Positions 32,148-45,286 are shown, counted from the stretch's first letter. The stretch is DNA of 64,000 bases from Datura wrightii (GCA_035772735.1 JASDFA010000027.1:35074001-35138000); one strand, 5' to 3'. The notes: generated from the sequence alone by a model not told the origin. Program-made: numbers and translations.

Positions 32148-32834
32148 GTTTCTCTGATGTGGGAAGGGGAAGAGATGAAGTCTTAGAGGTGGTATTAGGC
32201 CAGGCCATAGAGGGATTTTGGGCTGCAGATCTAGCTGCACTTTGGGCTGTTTTTTGGCCTGTTTTTGGTCTGTAATTTGCAGTGCATAGGGGGTTGATTT
32301 GGGCTATTTTTGGGATACAATAGAGTCTGGTTTGGCTCCAAAAAATTATAGTAGGGCCTGACATATATGATTAAAAATATAGCTAACTTAGGCTTAGAAG
32401 GCAATAAAATATTTTAATTGTAGATAACTATTTAAAGAGTGATCAACTTAAGATGAAAAAAAATGGAGACGATTTAATTATCAATTAATTATTTAAGTTT
32501 CTCGACTTAATAAAAAAAATATTTATTTGCGAATGAGACTAATTAATTAAAAATTTAAAGCATAAAAGAATTTCAATTGACAAAATTAGACTTTAAACTC
32601 ATCTTCTAGCGTGAATAAATTTTATACTTAAAGAGGTGCGCTAAAATAATGTAAGATCAATATTTATCAGCATACAATATGTTAAATTATTTTGTCAAAA
32701 GAAATGGCAAATAATTCCAAAAATAATTTAACAAAATCTTTTAAATTGCAAAAAATGAATATTTTACTTTGTTTGAAAATCATGAAACTTGAGTACTTAA
32801 TCAACATGTGAAAGGCCAAAATTGAGTGTCAACA
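32148..32834 (-). repeat. 3' LTR of H (first about 690 bp)
   Basis: Minus-strand start TGTTGACACTC at 32834, right after the polypurine tract. It matches the two halves of the 5' LTR that flank D (49157-49403 and 51581-52037). The match stops at 32148. It contains the uninterrupted form of the site where D inserted (ATAGC, 32379-32383). Confidence 0.8.
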
Positions 32835-32849
32835 ACTTCCCCTTTCTTT
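32835..32849 (-). other. Polypurine tract of H
   Basis: Minus strand AAAGAAAGGGGAAGT directly before the LTR start TGTTGACAC. Confidence 0.7.
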
Positions 32850-35800
32850 GGCTAGGGAGGATGGAAGACGGCTTGAACAAAGAAAATTGACGAACCCAAT
32901 TTTGTCCGACTATCAATTCATCTTTTGAAAATGCGATAGCATGACTTATGAGAAATTATGACCGCACCCTGGTATTGGGTTTTCAAGATATCTCATGTTA
33001 CATGAGAATTCAGGCCACGTGTAGTTCAAAATATGCTTGATTCATGCACGATTTCAAAATTTCAACAACTGCCCCAATATTGAATTATGGAGAGACTAGG
33101 GGAGCTTGATGATAAGAAGAGTGAAGAATTTTTGGAATGCAGTTGAGATTTCATCATTGAATTCACCTACATGCTTCCCCAAAATGAAAGATCGGGCTAC
33201 CGGTAGTTCGACTCAATTTGTTGAAAAGGTATCTCTTATGTCGAGGTAACCTTTAGCTTATGAAGAATGATGCAATGAATCGAGCATGAAGAAGAGGCTT
33301 GCAACTTCTAAATTATGAACGTGGCACACGTCACACCCATAATTAAGAACTCACATGGACATAATTTCAAATGCTCTAGGTGTATCGTCACCTGGATGTG
33401 AAGGAAAAATGATGTTGCACTAGTATTGATTTGGAGGTTACACTAGATGCGAAACTTGAAAACCATTAAATAAAGGAATAGCCCACATGCCTTCTTATAG
33501 CGGTGTAGTTTGGTTATGGTGAAAATTGATCCTCAACTCCCGGCCAAAGAGTTTGACATTCCTCTTCGGCAATATGCCCCAGTTCACTACTAAGAAAGAG
33601 TTACACGTTGCTTCGCATGCACCTAGATGCTCCTGTAAAATAATATTTGACATTTTGCTAATTGGCACCATCTGATGCTCTTTTCAGTTGTTAATGTCAT
33701 TTCACATCAAATAAATAATAATAATAATAAACATCGGCCTCCACCGATATTTGATGTTATAAATGCATGTGTTGAATGTCGGTCTCCACTGGTATTCGAC
33801 ATTGTAAAAGAATGTGTTGAACGTCGGCCTCCGCTAATATTCGACTTTTAAAATAAAAAATAATGTTGAATGTCGACCTCCACCGGTATTCGACGTTGTA
33901 GATAAATAATGATGAATGTCGGCCTCCACTGGTATTTGATATTTAAAATAAAAAATAATGTTGAACGTTAGCCTCCTTCAGTATTCGATATTATAAGTGA
34001 ATAATGATGAACGTCGGCCTCCACCGGTATTCGACATTTAAAATAAAAAATAATGTTGAGCGTAGGCCTCAATCGGTATTCGACATTGCAGATAAATAAT
34101 GATGAACGTCGGCCTCCACAGGTATTCAACGTTTAAAATAAAAAACAATATTGAATTTCGGCCTCCTCCAGTATTCGACGTTATAAGTGAATAATGATGA
34201 ACGTTGGCCTCCACCTGTATTTGATGTTTAAAGTAAAAAAATAATGTTAAACGTCAGCCTCCACCGATATTCGACATTGTAAGTCAATAATGATGAACGT
34301 CGGCCTCCATCGGTATTCGACGTTTAAAATAGAAAATAATGTTGAACGTCGGCTTCCACCGGTATTCGACATTATAGATAAATGATGATGAACATCGGTC
34401 TCCATCGATTTTTGATGTTTAAAATAAAAATAAAAAATAATATTGAATGTCGGCCTCCTCCGGTATTTGACATTATAAATAAATAATGATTAACGTCAGC
34501 CTCCACCGGTATTCGACATTTAAAATAAAAAATAATATTGAACATCGGCCTCCTCCGATATTCATGTTATAAATAAATAATGAATGCCGGCCTCCACCAT
34601 ATTCGACGTTGTAGATAAATAATGAAGTTGAGCATCTCAGTGTTGGGGGAAGTAAATATGACAGCCCTCTCGGCAATTCCAAAATGTAATAGCTTTTGAT
34701 TGTGAGTGTCATTCTCTGTTGGTCTTTGTGGTGGCACAGATATCCTTGGTTCAGGTGTCATCCTCCACTTTTAGTCTTTTTTGCATGGTAAGTACCCTCC
34801 TTTACTCGGGGGGAGAGATAGTGTTGCTTGATACCCTTTTGTTAAGTGGACTCTTCATATCCATATTTCGATGTAAACTCACCATATTTTCCTTTGGAAA
34901 GATTGAGCTGGTTGATAAAGAAGGCTCTCCTTGAGAGCTTGTCATAACCTGCATCCATAGAAAAATCATTTAATTTTTGTGAAACTGATCTGTGTTGATT
35001 TCCTCTGGTCATCTTGTTCCTTGTCTCGACAGCTTCAAAATTTGCTTGGTCTTCCGAGTCTTGGTAGAGAAAAGACAAAACCAAAATAATTTTTAAATAT
35101 AGTAAATATTTTGGAAAGTAAAACTGAAAAAAATAATTTTTAGAAAAATCTGCCCAATTTCCATGACATGGATAAAACGAACGTCCTCTACTTCTCAATT
35201 TGATATGACAAGCGGTCTTTTGGAAATTGGAGATTCTCTGGAGTTCTATTGTAGTTGGAGGATGAGGTTTTCTTGAATTTCTAATGGTACTTGATGAAAT
35301 TTTGAGGCATCCCTCAAAATTTCTTCCCCAGTTACGGCTTCCAAATAAGTCAATACTATCGATAGGAGAAATCGTGTCTTCATAGAATTTTTGAGTTCTT
35401 TTTCAAAAGTTCTGCCCTAGTCGAATATCCAACGATACTCTTCAAATTTATCTTCATGAGAATGTTCAGTATTGTGAATTTTTGAGATCTTCTCAAAAAT
35501 TCTACCTCAATTTCCATCATAAAGGGAAATGGAAAATTCTCGGAGAAATTAATCCGAGCCAGTATGGCGCCTAGTATCCCGTTGAGGCAAGAATTCAGAT
35601 CAAACTAGTTCAACTTACAAATAAAGGAAGTTGGAAAACTTTTAAAAGATATGACCGAGGCCGATATTGGCCGCCTACGTATCCCACCCTGGGAATTTAG
35701 GTCATTACATAGTTCACCATACAAGGAAAAGTTTTCTAAATTAGCACATTTTTAGTAGCATAGAAAATATGTGATTACAAGTAAAGAAATGAAAAGAAAC

Positions 35801-36058
35801 ATCAATCTTCAAGCATAATATTTCTTGATAGCATCCGAGTTGATAGCCTTCAACCACTCTTAGTCGTCCATTTCTGCTAGAATTAAAGCTCCTCCTGAAG
35901 GACTTTGTGAACAACATAGGGATCTTTCCACTTTGGTGCAATCTTCCCTTTGTATTCATCTTGATGGGGAAAATGCCCTTCAATACCAATTGGCCTACTT
36001 CAAAGGTTCAAGCTCTTACTTTTTTATTGAAAGCACGAGACATTCTCTTCTGGTGTAA
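32850..36058 (-). other. 3' noncoding region of H
   Basis: No gene supported. It holds the tandem array (33722-34620) and several copies of the dispersed hairpin unit (32991-33025, about 35571-35612, 35676-35714). One minus-strand ORF (34842-35198) has no family features. A good part of the rest is AT-rich filler. Confidence 0.65.
33722..34620 (-). repeat. Tandem array of about 19 units with alternating spacers in H
   Basis: Plus-strand core GTCGGCCTCCACCGGTATT then CGAC, each followed by one of two spacers: TTTAAAATAAAAAATAATGTTG or TTATAAATAAATAATGATG (each quoted in part). The two spacer types alternate through most of the array, so the true repeat is a dimer of about 95 bp. The core has GTCG/CGAC ends. 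Confidence 0.9.
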
Positions 36059-37248
36059 CTAACTATGACATATGACATTCAACCTCTTCTCATCAACTAT
36101 CGCCAATTGTTCTAGCCAGTTACGAACCCATTTTGCTTCTTGGATGATCCTCAGCGAAGCTATTTCAACCTCAGCTGATATAACTACTTTTGTACCATAT
36201 ACCAGCAAGTAAGAAGTTGGCCTAGTTGAAGTTTGAACCATTGTGCGGTAACCCAACAGAGCATAAGACAACTTCTCGTGCTGGGATCTATCTGTGCCAA
36301 TCATCTTCCTCAATATTCTCTTGATATTTTTGTTGGCAGCCTCCACTGATCCATTCATTTGAGGGCAGTATGCTATTGAATTACGGTAAGTGATCTTGAA
36401 TTTCTCACATATTTCTCACATTAGATGGCTATTCCAATTTGCCCCGTTATTCGTGATGATGGATTTTGGTACTCCAATGCGGCATATCAAGTTGTTGCAG
36501 ACAAAATCAGCTACTACCTTCTTCATCACAACTTTGTATGAGGTAGCTTCCATCCATCTGGTGAAATAATCAATGGCAACTAAAATGAACCTTGCCGGCT
36601 AGAGGCGGATGGCTCGATAGGTCCAATAACATCCATGCCCTATGCTGAAACTAGCCAAGGAGAACTTATCACATTGAGCTCGTTGGGTGGCATTTTGATC
36701 AGATCTCCGTGTATTTGACATTGGTGACATTTTCAAACAAATTGGCTTCAATCAGTCTCCATAGTCATCCAAAAGTACCCTACTCGTAGGATCTTTCTTG
36801 CTAAGGCAAAACTATTCATGTGTGGCCCACATACCTCAACATGCACTTCTTCAAGCAATTTTGTGGCTTCTGTGGAATCCACGCATCTTAGCAGTCCCAA
36901 ATCAGGAGTCCTCCTATAAAGGATTTCTACGCTTAAAAAGAAGTTATTTGCCATTCTACGAATTGTCTTGTTTTGGCTACTTATTGCATCTTCTAGGTAT
37001 TCTCCGGTTTCCAAATACTTCTTTATATCTACATACCATGGCTTTCCACCCAGATCTTCTTCCACATGCGAATAATGTGCCAGTTGCTCTTTTAAAATTA
37101 TTTCGAGCGGATCAATGTAGTTCTTCTCTGGGTGTTGTATCATATATGATATGGTAGCAAGTGCATCGGCAAACTCATTCTTAATTCTGGGAACATGTCT
37201 AAACTCGATCTTCCTAAATATCTTACCCAACCTTTGTACTAGTTGCAC
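36059..37248 (-). pseudogene. Integrase of H
   Basis: Minus strand. Upstream part: RNase H end and linker (FRHVPRIKNEFADALATI), then the integrase zinc-binding region (EEVHVEVCGPHMNSFALARK; one half of HHCC). The core follows in broken frames; the second catalytic site reads ITNNGANWNS, with Asn where Asp is usual. NGSVEAANKNIKRILRKM carries the catalytic Glu, and YALLGYRTMVQTST is the typical continuation. Confidence 0.85.
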
Positions 37249-37412
37249 ATAAGGTGAGATCTTAGAATTCCTTACAGCCCACTCTCCTTGAACTTAATGA
37301 ATCAACAAGTCTGAATTGCCAATTACAAGCAACTCATGAATATCCTATCGAGAGCCATTCTGAGACAAAGAATGCATGCTTCATATTCCTCCATGTTATT
37401 GGTGCATGGAAA

Positions 37413-39054
37413 TCAAAGTTTGGCTGTTATCAGGTAATGTTTTCCAGACTCTGGCACTAGTACCGCTCTGATTCCAAAACCTTTGAAATTCACCACTCCA
37501 TCGAAGAACATTCGCCAACTAGGATACAACTTTGCAATGTCTTCTCCTACAAATAATATTTCTTCATTAGGGAAATAAATCTTCATCGGTTCATACTCAT
37601 CATCAACAAGGTTCTCTGCTAGATGGTCGGCCAAAGGTTGCCCCTTGACTACTTTCTGAGTCATATACACTATGTCAAACTCACTTAAAAGCATTTGTCA
37701 CTTTGCTAGCTTGCTCGTCGGCATTAACTTCTGGAAGATATACTTCAAAGGGTCCATTTTTTAGATGAGCTGCATGGTGTAAGCTGAAAGATAATGTCTC
37801 AACTTCTAGGCAACCCAAGTCAAATCACAACACGTTCTTTCCAAAAGAGTGTAACGGGTCTCATAGGACGTGAACTTTTTGCTCAAATAGTATAGTGCTC
37901 GCTTTTTCTTTCCAGCCTCATTATGTTTCCCTAGTATGCATCCAAAAGCATTATTTGACAAGGACGGATACAACAACAAGGGGCTTCTTCTCTTGGTGGT
38001 ACTAGTACTGGCATATTAGAAAGATAACTCTTTATGGTATCAAATTCTTTCTGGCACTCTTCAGTACTAGTCGGGGCATCTTTCCTTAACAATTTGAAAA
38101 TAGGTTCAATAGATGACTGTCGATTGGGCTATGAATCGACTGATGTAGTTTAGCCTCCCCAGAAAACTCATCACATATTTCTTATTCTTCGGTGGAGGTA
38201 GCTCTTGAATAGCCTTGATTTTGGAAGGGTCCAATTCAATACCTCTTTGCTGACTATAAAACCCAATAGCTTTCCGGCTGGGACCTAAAACGCACACTTG
38301 GTAAGATTCAACTTCAAATTATACTTGCGCAGCCGGTCAAAGAACTTCTTCAAGTGGGTCAGATGATCAGAAATCTTGCCATACTTGATGATGAGATCAT
38401 CTATATATACCTCAATCTCCTTATGGATCATATCATGGAATATAGTTGTCATGGCTCTCATATAAGTAGCGCCAACATTTTTGAGACCGAATGGCATCAC
38501 CTGATAGTGGTAAACTCCCCAGGGTGTGATGAAGGCCATCTTTTCTGCATCTTCGTCATCTATTAAAATCTGATGATATTCAGCAAAACAATCCATGAAT
38601 GACTGCATCTCATGCTTGGCACAGTTTTCAATGAGGATGTGGATGTTGGGTAAAAGGAAATTATCTTTGGGACTGGTCTTGTTGAGATCCCTGTAATCCA
38701 TACATATTCTGAACTTTCTATCCTTCTTTGGGACTGGGACAATATGGGCCAACTATGTGGGATATTTGGTTACCTCTACGACCTTGCCTGAATCTGCTTT
38801 GTGACCTCTTCTTTTATTCGCATGCTCAAATCTGGCTTGAACTTTCGAATCTTCTGCTTCACTAGATTGCATTCTGGGTTGATTAGGAATTTGTGATCAA
38901 CAATATCTATTCTTAGCCCCGGCATGTCGTCATAATACCAAGAAAATATATCGATGTACTCTTTGAGCAAGTTAATCAACTCTCTTTTTTGTGACTCTAT
39001 CAGGTGAATGCTAATTCTAGTCTCCTTGACTTGGTCCTCATCTCCCAAATTCAC
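37413..39054 (-). pseudogene. RT, RNase H and second RNase H of H
   Basis: Minus strand. The RT entry (IDIFSWYYDDMPGLRIDIVDH) is followed by VPVPKKDRKFRICMDYRDLN, MPFGLKNVGATYMRAM and the catalytic VYIDDLI. The connection (FLGRLNYISRFIAQS) follows, then a degenerate first RNase H (about 37700-38105). A second RNase H-like segment starts SWRMFFDGVVNFKGFGIRAV (about 37420-37530), like the extra 'archaeal-type' RNase H of Tat/Ogre elements. Several stops and frameshifts are present. Confidence 0.85.
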
Positions 39055-39638
39055 AGTCTCGGTCTCATCAAGGTTGGGCTTTTCCTTATCCTCAAACTAT
39101 TTTAAATCCTCTATAATGTGTTCTGGTGCCATGGATTCTTCATCATATTCCTCGATCTCATCATTATCAGATTCATCTTGTTCGTTGGGATCGTGATATG
39201 TCATGACATTAGCAGGTTTAAAGTTGTTTCTACTGTGTACAAATAAACCATTTTGTTAGATAACAAAGAATTTAAAATATAAGAAGTTGAGTAAACCACA
39301 AAATTTAATATGATATGAGGCTTTTCATTAAATATTGAGTATTACAAATCTAGCATAAGCCTTTTCCTTCAAAAAGCATCATAGTAAAATAAAACATTGA
39401 GAAAAAAAGCATAAAGATTGGGTTCGGGTCTCATTCGGACCACACCGATTTTGAAAGCTTTAAAAATTTATCTCCTCTACCAAGACAAAAGAGGAGTCGA
39501 CATCCAATTCTTCAGAGATTCTCTGGGTCAAGCATCCCGAATAGTTGATGTAGATGCATTTTCCTCCTGGATTGCAGCACAATCTTCCTCGGCAAACAGT
39601 CTTCCTGGCCCTTTACCCGGATCCTCTTCCTTATATTT

Positions 39639-40346
39639 CTAGGAAGTGGTAGAAAATGATTGGTACAAATCAAGGATTGGTTTGGGGAAATTCCTGATTG
39701 GCCTCCTCTTCTCGACAGCATCTTCCAATTCTCTCTCCGTTGGGACATGATCCAAACAAAGCAGAACATTTTTTTGTGGAATTGAGACAAGCTCAGTAAT
39801 GCCATCCATATTTTTGCCTAACCCTCGCCCGGGTTCAAACCCGTTTCTCAGCATAGTGGTGGAGAGCATCTTGTATACCGCTGGCATGGGAGTCTGGGGT
39901 GTGGTATCTTCATATGTAGCATTGAATTTCTCTACTATATGAAAGTCCATTCCTTTGGATACTTCCTCAATGAAAGGAATGGAAAAATATGGGTAGTTAG
40001 AACTACTCCCTTCTCCATAAATGACCACCATGAGGTCCTCTCAAATAAACATCAGTTTCTAGTGCAATGTGGATGGTACAACTCCAGCCATGTGAATCTA
40101 GGGCCTTCCTAGTAGCAAATTATAGCTTGTCGCTATATTCATCACTTGAAACTCGGTGAAAAACTCTACTGGCCCCATCTGAATGTTTAAGTCTACCTCG
40201 CCAAGGGTTCCGCTTTGGGTTCCAATGAATTCTCTCACATTTGTTCGAATTTGATGAATTTTCCCAATGTCATAGTTCAATTGCATGAGAATTTTTAGTG
40301 GAAAAATATTGAGTCCTGAACTGTCGTCAATTAGTACTCGAGCCAC
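39639..40346 (-). pseudogene. Protease and G-patch domain of H
   Basis: Minus strand. Protease: ARVLIDDSSGLNIFPLKIL at the active site and SYNLLLGRP at its end (40098-40346). After a break, a G-patch-like motif, LRNGFEPGRGLGKNMDGI (about 39780-39840). Protease followed by G-patch is the usual Tat/Ogre order. Confidence 0.8.
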
Positions 40347-40591
40347 AAACTTATCTCTACATTTGATGGTAACATGTAGAGCTCAATTATGCATCACCCC
40401 ATCAAAAGGAAGTTCCTTTTTGTGAAAGGAGATCTGGTAATCCCCGATGACAAGACCTACCATTGTAGCCAAATTCTCGCCTCGTGTCCCTGTTGGTAGA
40501 TAAGCTTCATCAAGAACCTTTAGTAGTGCCTAGCAATGGTGTTGTGAACTCATCAGTAGTGCCTACACAGATACCTGAGATGGCGTCTTTT

Positions 40592-42963
40592 TCAAATGTT
40601 TAGCAATGGAGTACTCCTTCGATTGCATTTGACGCCAAACTCCTCGGCTTCACCTTCTATGATCGGCCTATTTTGGATTTCTTTGCGTTTCCCTCCTTGG
40701 GATAATTCTTCAGGGATATTGCACCTCCCATAGTGTGTCATTCCCTGCGTCGTAGTAGCTTCTACGACAAATTTTGGCTTCACCATATCAGGGCTTCTTT
40801 TATTCACCAAGGCAAAAGCTTGGTGAGGTGCGGTCATCACCACAAATTTTGGCCTCTTACTAATGTTGAGGGTAGCCACTAATTGCTCTAAAGTGCTGAG
40901 ATTGGTCTAGACAAAAGCCTTACTTACCTTTCAATACTCATTTTTCTCTATCATATGGACATTAGCTTCTCCGTGGTTAGGGAAAGGATTGTTGTTGACA
41001 TTCAGAGGTGGTGTTTGAAGAGTGATGACCTTCTGGTCGATCAAATCTTGAATTTTGTGCTTAATATTGAGACATTCCTCTCTACTATGTCCTGCTCTTC
41101 TAGAATGATAGGTGCAGTGTTAGTCAGCTGTGTAGAACCTGGAGTTCGTGTTTAAAAATTTGGGATCAATAGGTTGTATCGAGTCTGCTGCCTTTAGTCG
41201 TTCAAACAGTTATGTTCGACTCTCTTCCAAAGGAGTAAATGTTTGGAGAGGTCTTTTTTTGGGGTTTGAGCGTGATGGGTTATAGGTGTTTGGACGATGC
41301 TGAGAGGTATTCTGGTGTGATGAGGTAGTGGCTTGATTATAATTTTGAGGATCTTGGTGAATGGGTGTTGGTGCTTGGTAGTTGGGTGGGAAATTAGAAT
41401 ATGTTTGAGGAGGTGGTTGGGAATTTGGCTGAGCATAAAAAATGGGGTAAGGACTATATGGAGCTGGGGGATGATTATTTAGTGGGGAGAATAGGTTGGA
41501 GTATCTGATAGTAGAGCTGGATCTAAAGCTTCTCTTGGATCGTGAAGCAGGACCGTAGGAGATTGAAGACACATCCTCTTTCTTCTTTCGAGCAAAACTT
41601 GTTGCATTGGCCTGTGTTGCTTTGCTAGAAATCTACCTGGTCTTGAGACCATCCTCGATCGCTTCCCTTATTTTGACCAATTTAGAGAATTTCTGACGAA
41701 TCATGGTCAACATTCTTTCATATTACTCAGGCTCTGATCCGAATGAAGAGTCAACAATCTCTTTTTTGGACATCAGAGGTCGCACTCTTGTTGCCTCCAT
41801 TCTCCAACAAGAGGCGTACTCGCGGTAACTCTCCATTGACTGTTGCTTAAGCTTCTTCAATGAGTACCGGTCAGGCATGACTTCTATATTGAACGAAAAC
41901 CTTTCTATGAAATCCTTGGACAAAGCTCTCTAACTCGGCCACTACTTTAGTTCTTGAGTGGTAAATCATTCCAAGGCTTCCCCACTCAAGCTACGACTAA
42001 AGAGTCTTATTGTCAAAGCTTCGTTTCTTCCTACTCCTACGAGCTTGTCACAGTAAGCTCGTAAGTGATCCAAGGGATTTCCTACTCCATTAAAAGTGTC
42101 AAACTTGGCACTTTATACCCCTATGGAAGGTCTAGATTTTGGTGCATGCAGAGATCATCATAGTCCAGACCAACTGGATCATGGGAGACATGAAAATCTT
42201 TCATGGCCTTCGAGAGCATCTCGTTCAGAACCCTTATCTCTTGGTCTCTTTTTTCCTCCTTCTCCCTCCACTCCCATTCCTTCTCTTCATAATGATCCAA
42301 CTCTGTTTGTGCGATGAGGGTTGGGTATGGTTCAGGAGTTGTATGGACTTTGAAAGTGGTTTCCGGTGGAACACAGGAACTGGTGATAGCGGGATCATTT
42401 TAGATGGTGGAATTTGGAGGATTTGGCTGATTGTGGGTAATAGGTGGGTTTTAGGAAAAAGTTAATGGCGTATGGTGGATGGAAGGAAATTTTTGGGAGT
42501 GGATAGTATAGGGTATATTGATCTGGTTGGTTGGGGGTGGTGTCTGGTAAGAGGTGCCGGGGTCGATTGTGGTTAGATCAATGGTGCTAGTTTTGGGAGC
42601 AGAAGAAGTGGGAACAGTGGGGAATGACGGGAAATGCTCAAGTACAAGTGAGCTTAGAGATGGAAAGTGGGGTGGCGGCCTCCTTATGTTGAGGGAAGGT
42701 ACGTTTGCAGCAATGGCCAGATTGGTCAAGTCTGAGTTGTGTTGCATTTTGGCTCTCATGTCTGCTATATGTTGCATCAATTGTGCGATCATCTCACTCT
42801 GATCATTGGGATCCCTAACAGTTACATCTGTCAAACCGGTTTCTTTGATATCATTGTGACTAGCGATTTTACTCTTCCCTTTGTCCAAGGCGGAGAAGAA
42901 AAGGGCTAGTATGACTGCTTTCGATTGAGTGAAATAAGGATATTCTGCCAGCTTTGTCAACAC
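40592..42963 (-). pseudogene. gag of H
   Basis: Minus strand. N-terminal DPNDQSEMIAQLMQHIADM (about 42770-42830), a Pro/Ser/Thr linker, the gag core FIERFSFNIEVMPDRYSLKK (41723-41923), and a second Pro-rich linker (41210-41572). A knuckle CTYHSRRAGHSREEC lies near 41070-41115, followed by the gag-protease linker (VATLNISKRPKFVVMTAP, 40592-40879). Frames are interrupted between these parts. Confidence 0.8.
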
Positions 42964-43593
42964 AGATCAGTTTTTGTACCTGTTGACAAGAATAACTCAA
43001 AGGTAGACATGTTAATTTTTCATTCATAGTGAGCGATGCAAATAAATGGCAATAAACAAGCAATTGTTGTTTTATAAAAGATGAATTAATCCAAGAGAGG
43101 AATTTTTTTAGATAGTGGGCTCAAACAGACAGGATTTTGCCCATTGATTTTCTTGAGTGATTTCAGGAAGGTCGACTTGTGTTGAGTTTTCCTTGTGCAA
43201 ACATGTCATCTTTTTAGTTGCTTCTCTTGATAGGCGTTGGCGTAGCTGAACCTTCTAAAGGCATTCCTAACACAAAGGAAATAAAAATACTTAAAGATAG
43301 GGAACGAGTCTTAAGTAAACTTCCTACATATCCTACCCTGGGGAATTCAGGCCTAATGCAGTTCGATTACAGAAATATCTTAAGATACCCTTCCCACAAG
43401 CTGACAATGAGACCAGGCTCGATATGAGCTTCCTACATACCCTCCATGGGCTTAGGTCTGGCATAATTCTGGATTACAAGGAAATAAGAGAATATGAAAA
43501 TGGCATTGTTGGAGCAATGCAAAATGTAAATTTAACTTCTACCCCAAAAGATGATCTTCTCAGATTATGGCCTTTTAACCGATACATTCAGCT
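42964..43593 (-). other. Noncoding stretch between the upstream ORF region and gag of H
   Basis: No gene. Two copies of the Tat dispersed hairpin unit (about 43322-43370 and 43431-43480) stand close together here, just upstream of gag in element orientation. Confidence 0.5.
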
Positions 43594-45286
43594 CTATCTA
43601 GCAGCGACTTTGGGGAGAATGATGCGAATTTCTCCCACACGAATCAGGAATTCCAATTTGAATTTGAACATGCGACACTCATCAATGTCATGTCCCAACA
43701 TCCCTGAATGGTAAGGGAATTCCTTGACATTTTCCCATATTCTCAAGGGTCTTTTCCTTCTTTGCTCAATGGGATGAATCAAATGAGAATCCATCAGCCT
43801 TTGAAAGATGATGTAGTAGGGTTCTTCAAAAACTATAAAAACATAACATCTGATTTTGACGTTCTCAAGGGCAGACACTCTTGTCTCGATCTGGTCGTAT
43901 GTTATAACAGTGTGCGATCCACCCTATTGGGTCATTTGTCCATCATCTATCATCATGCACAATCTAGCTTTCGAAGCATTCATCCATGGTGTGGCCAGGT
44001 TGGCCCCCATGATAGGCACATATCTTGTGGGAATTTGTAGAAATACATTTATGGGGTCTCTCATCCACAAGATGTAGGACTCCCCTAGCACGCAAAGCCT
44101 CGTGAAGGTAGGAGCAAGAAACCACTTCAGAGCGGCACTGATGGTGGAAAACTCCAAGGAAACTAGGATGCTTAGCAGTTCCTTGTAAATTTCCTACCCT
44201 GATTTGAGCTTGGAGTCCTGTTCGTGCCAAAGTTTCTGTTAAATTTGTTTCTTCATCGAACTACCATGATTGACAATCGACATATTTGGCGATGATCCTA
44301 TACTTTCACCACTTAAACTTGTTTCCGTTTTGTTTTTCCCATTTTGAGTTGCTTGCCTGGTGTTGTTGGCAGGTCTCCTCGTGTGATGCTCAAACCCCGA
44401 GATCCTATCAGATGGTTTGATGATATTGGTTATCCTTTGCTCAGCCTCCACAAGTCTTTTTCTCGTCAAAGTTGTTCTTTTGTCAATCTTGGCAACTTCT
44501 TCCTGTAGGGTCTTCGTCGTTTCTCCATCGCTAACCAGATTGATTATCAGGATGGGTGCATTCATACTTTCTTCAAACATTGGCAAGTCAACCTTCCGAG
44601 AGGGAGTAGCCAAGGTATTTGAGAAACTTGGACTAGGCTCAAAAAATGATTTGGACGGACTTTGTTTGTGTAAATGCTTAAAAGGTTCTAAATTATTTGA
44701 AAGGAGTGGATTAATTCTCTTTAGATAAAACAACATATAATCACACAGAGGCAGTTATGTCAAATAACACATAAATAGTTTAGCGCTTCCTATAATGGTG
44801 ACCTTTTATGCTAAAGGTAGGCCTACGAAATTGGGGATGCATGTACATTAAGACGTTCTATTTGCTCTTTTATTTCTAAAAATCTCTTACAAATTAAAAT
44901 TATTACATGAAATTCAAAGGATACAAAATAGGGGAGGGGGAGTGCCCTACAAAATCCTATATCATCTTCATAATCGAGTTGAGGAGTCCTTGTGTAGTAT
45001 TCTGATTTTCAATCTGGCAAGTAAAAGCGAATTCCCCACATTTCTTTGAATCTATTTCATAGCACTTGTCTATTTGACCCGTCATCTGCAGCTCTAAGTC
45101 GGTGAGTTCTTCTTCCAAGATCGTGGTCTTATCGTTCCACTCGGTTCCGTACTTCCTCCATATTTTCATCAGCTCCAATGTTTCTCTCTGTTGTCTGCAA
45201 TTCTCTTTTAGGCATATCATTGGCTCAGGACCAAACCACCACGTCCTCAACATGTGAATGATCTCTCTTAGACGCAACATCCTCAT
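43594..45286 (-). pseudogene. Upstream ORF region of H with two extra zinc knuckles
   Basis: Minus-strand pieces upstream of gag, in the place of the extra ORF1 known from Ogre elements. First piece: a charged helical segment (LRLREIIHMLRTWWFGPEP, 44957-45286). Second: Ser/Pro-rich with a charged helix (44239-44736). Then CAYHGGQPGHTMDEC (about 43975-44025) and, 300 bp on, PYHSGMLGHDIDEC, a knuckle with its first Cys lost (about 43680-43730). These resemble gag knuckles of the Tat group but lie before this element's own gag. Function unknown. Confidence 0.5.

Noticed and set aside
32148..32834. A complete LTR of about 690 bp in plus orientation (TG...CA ends)
   Set aside because: The polypurine tract on the minus-strand side and the match with the start of a longer 5' LTR before a PBS favour a truncated 3' LTR of H; not fully excluded.
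33722..34620. Regular short repeats that could suggest a CRISPR-like array
   Set aside because: Units are contiguous and diverged with only two alternating spacer sequences, and lie in the 3' region of a plant retrotransposon.
34842..35198. 118-residue minus-strand ORF in the H 3' region
   Set aside because: No recognisable domain, amid noncoding DNA with tandem repeats and hairpin units; not supportable as a gene.
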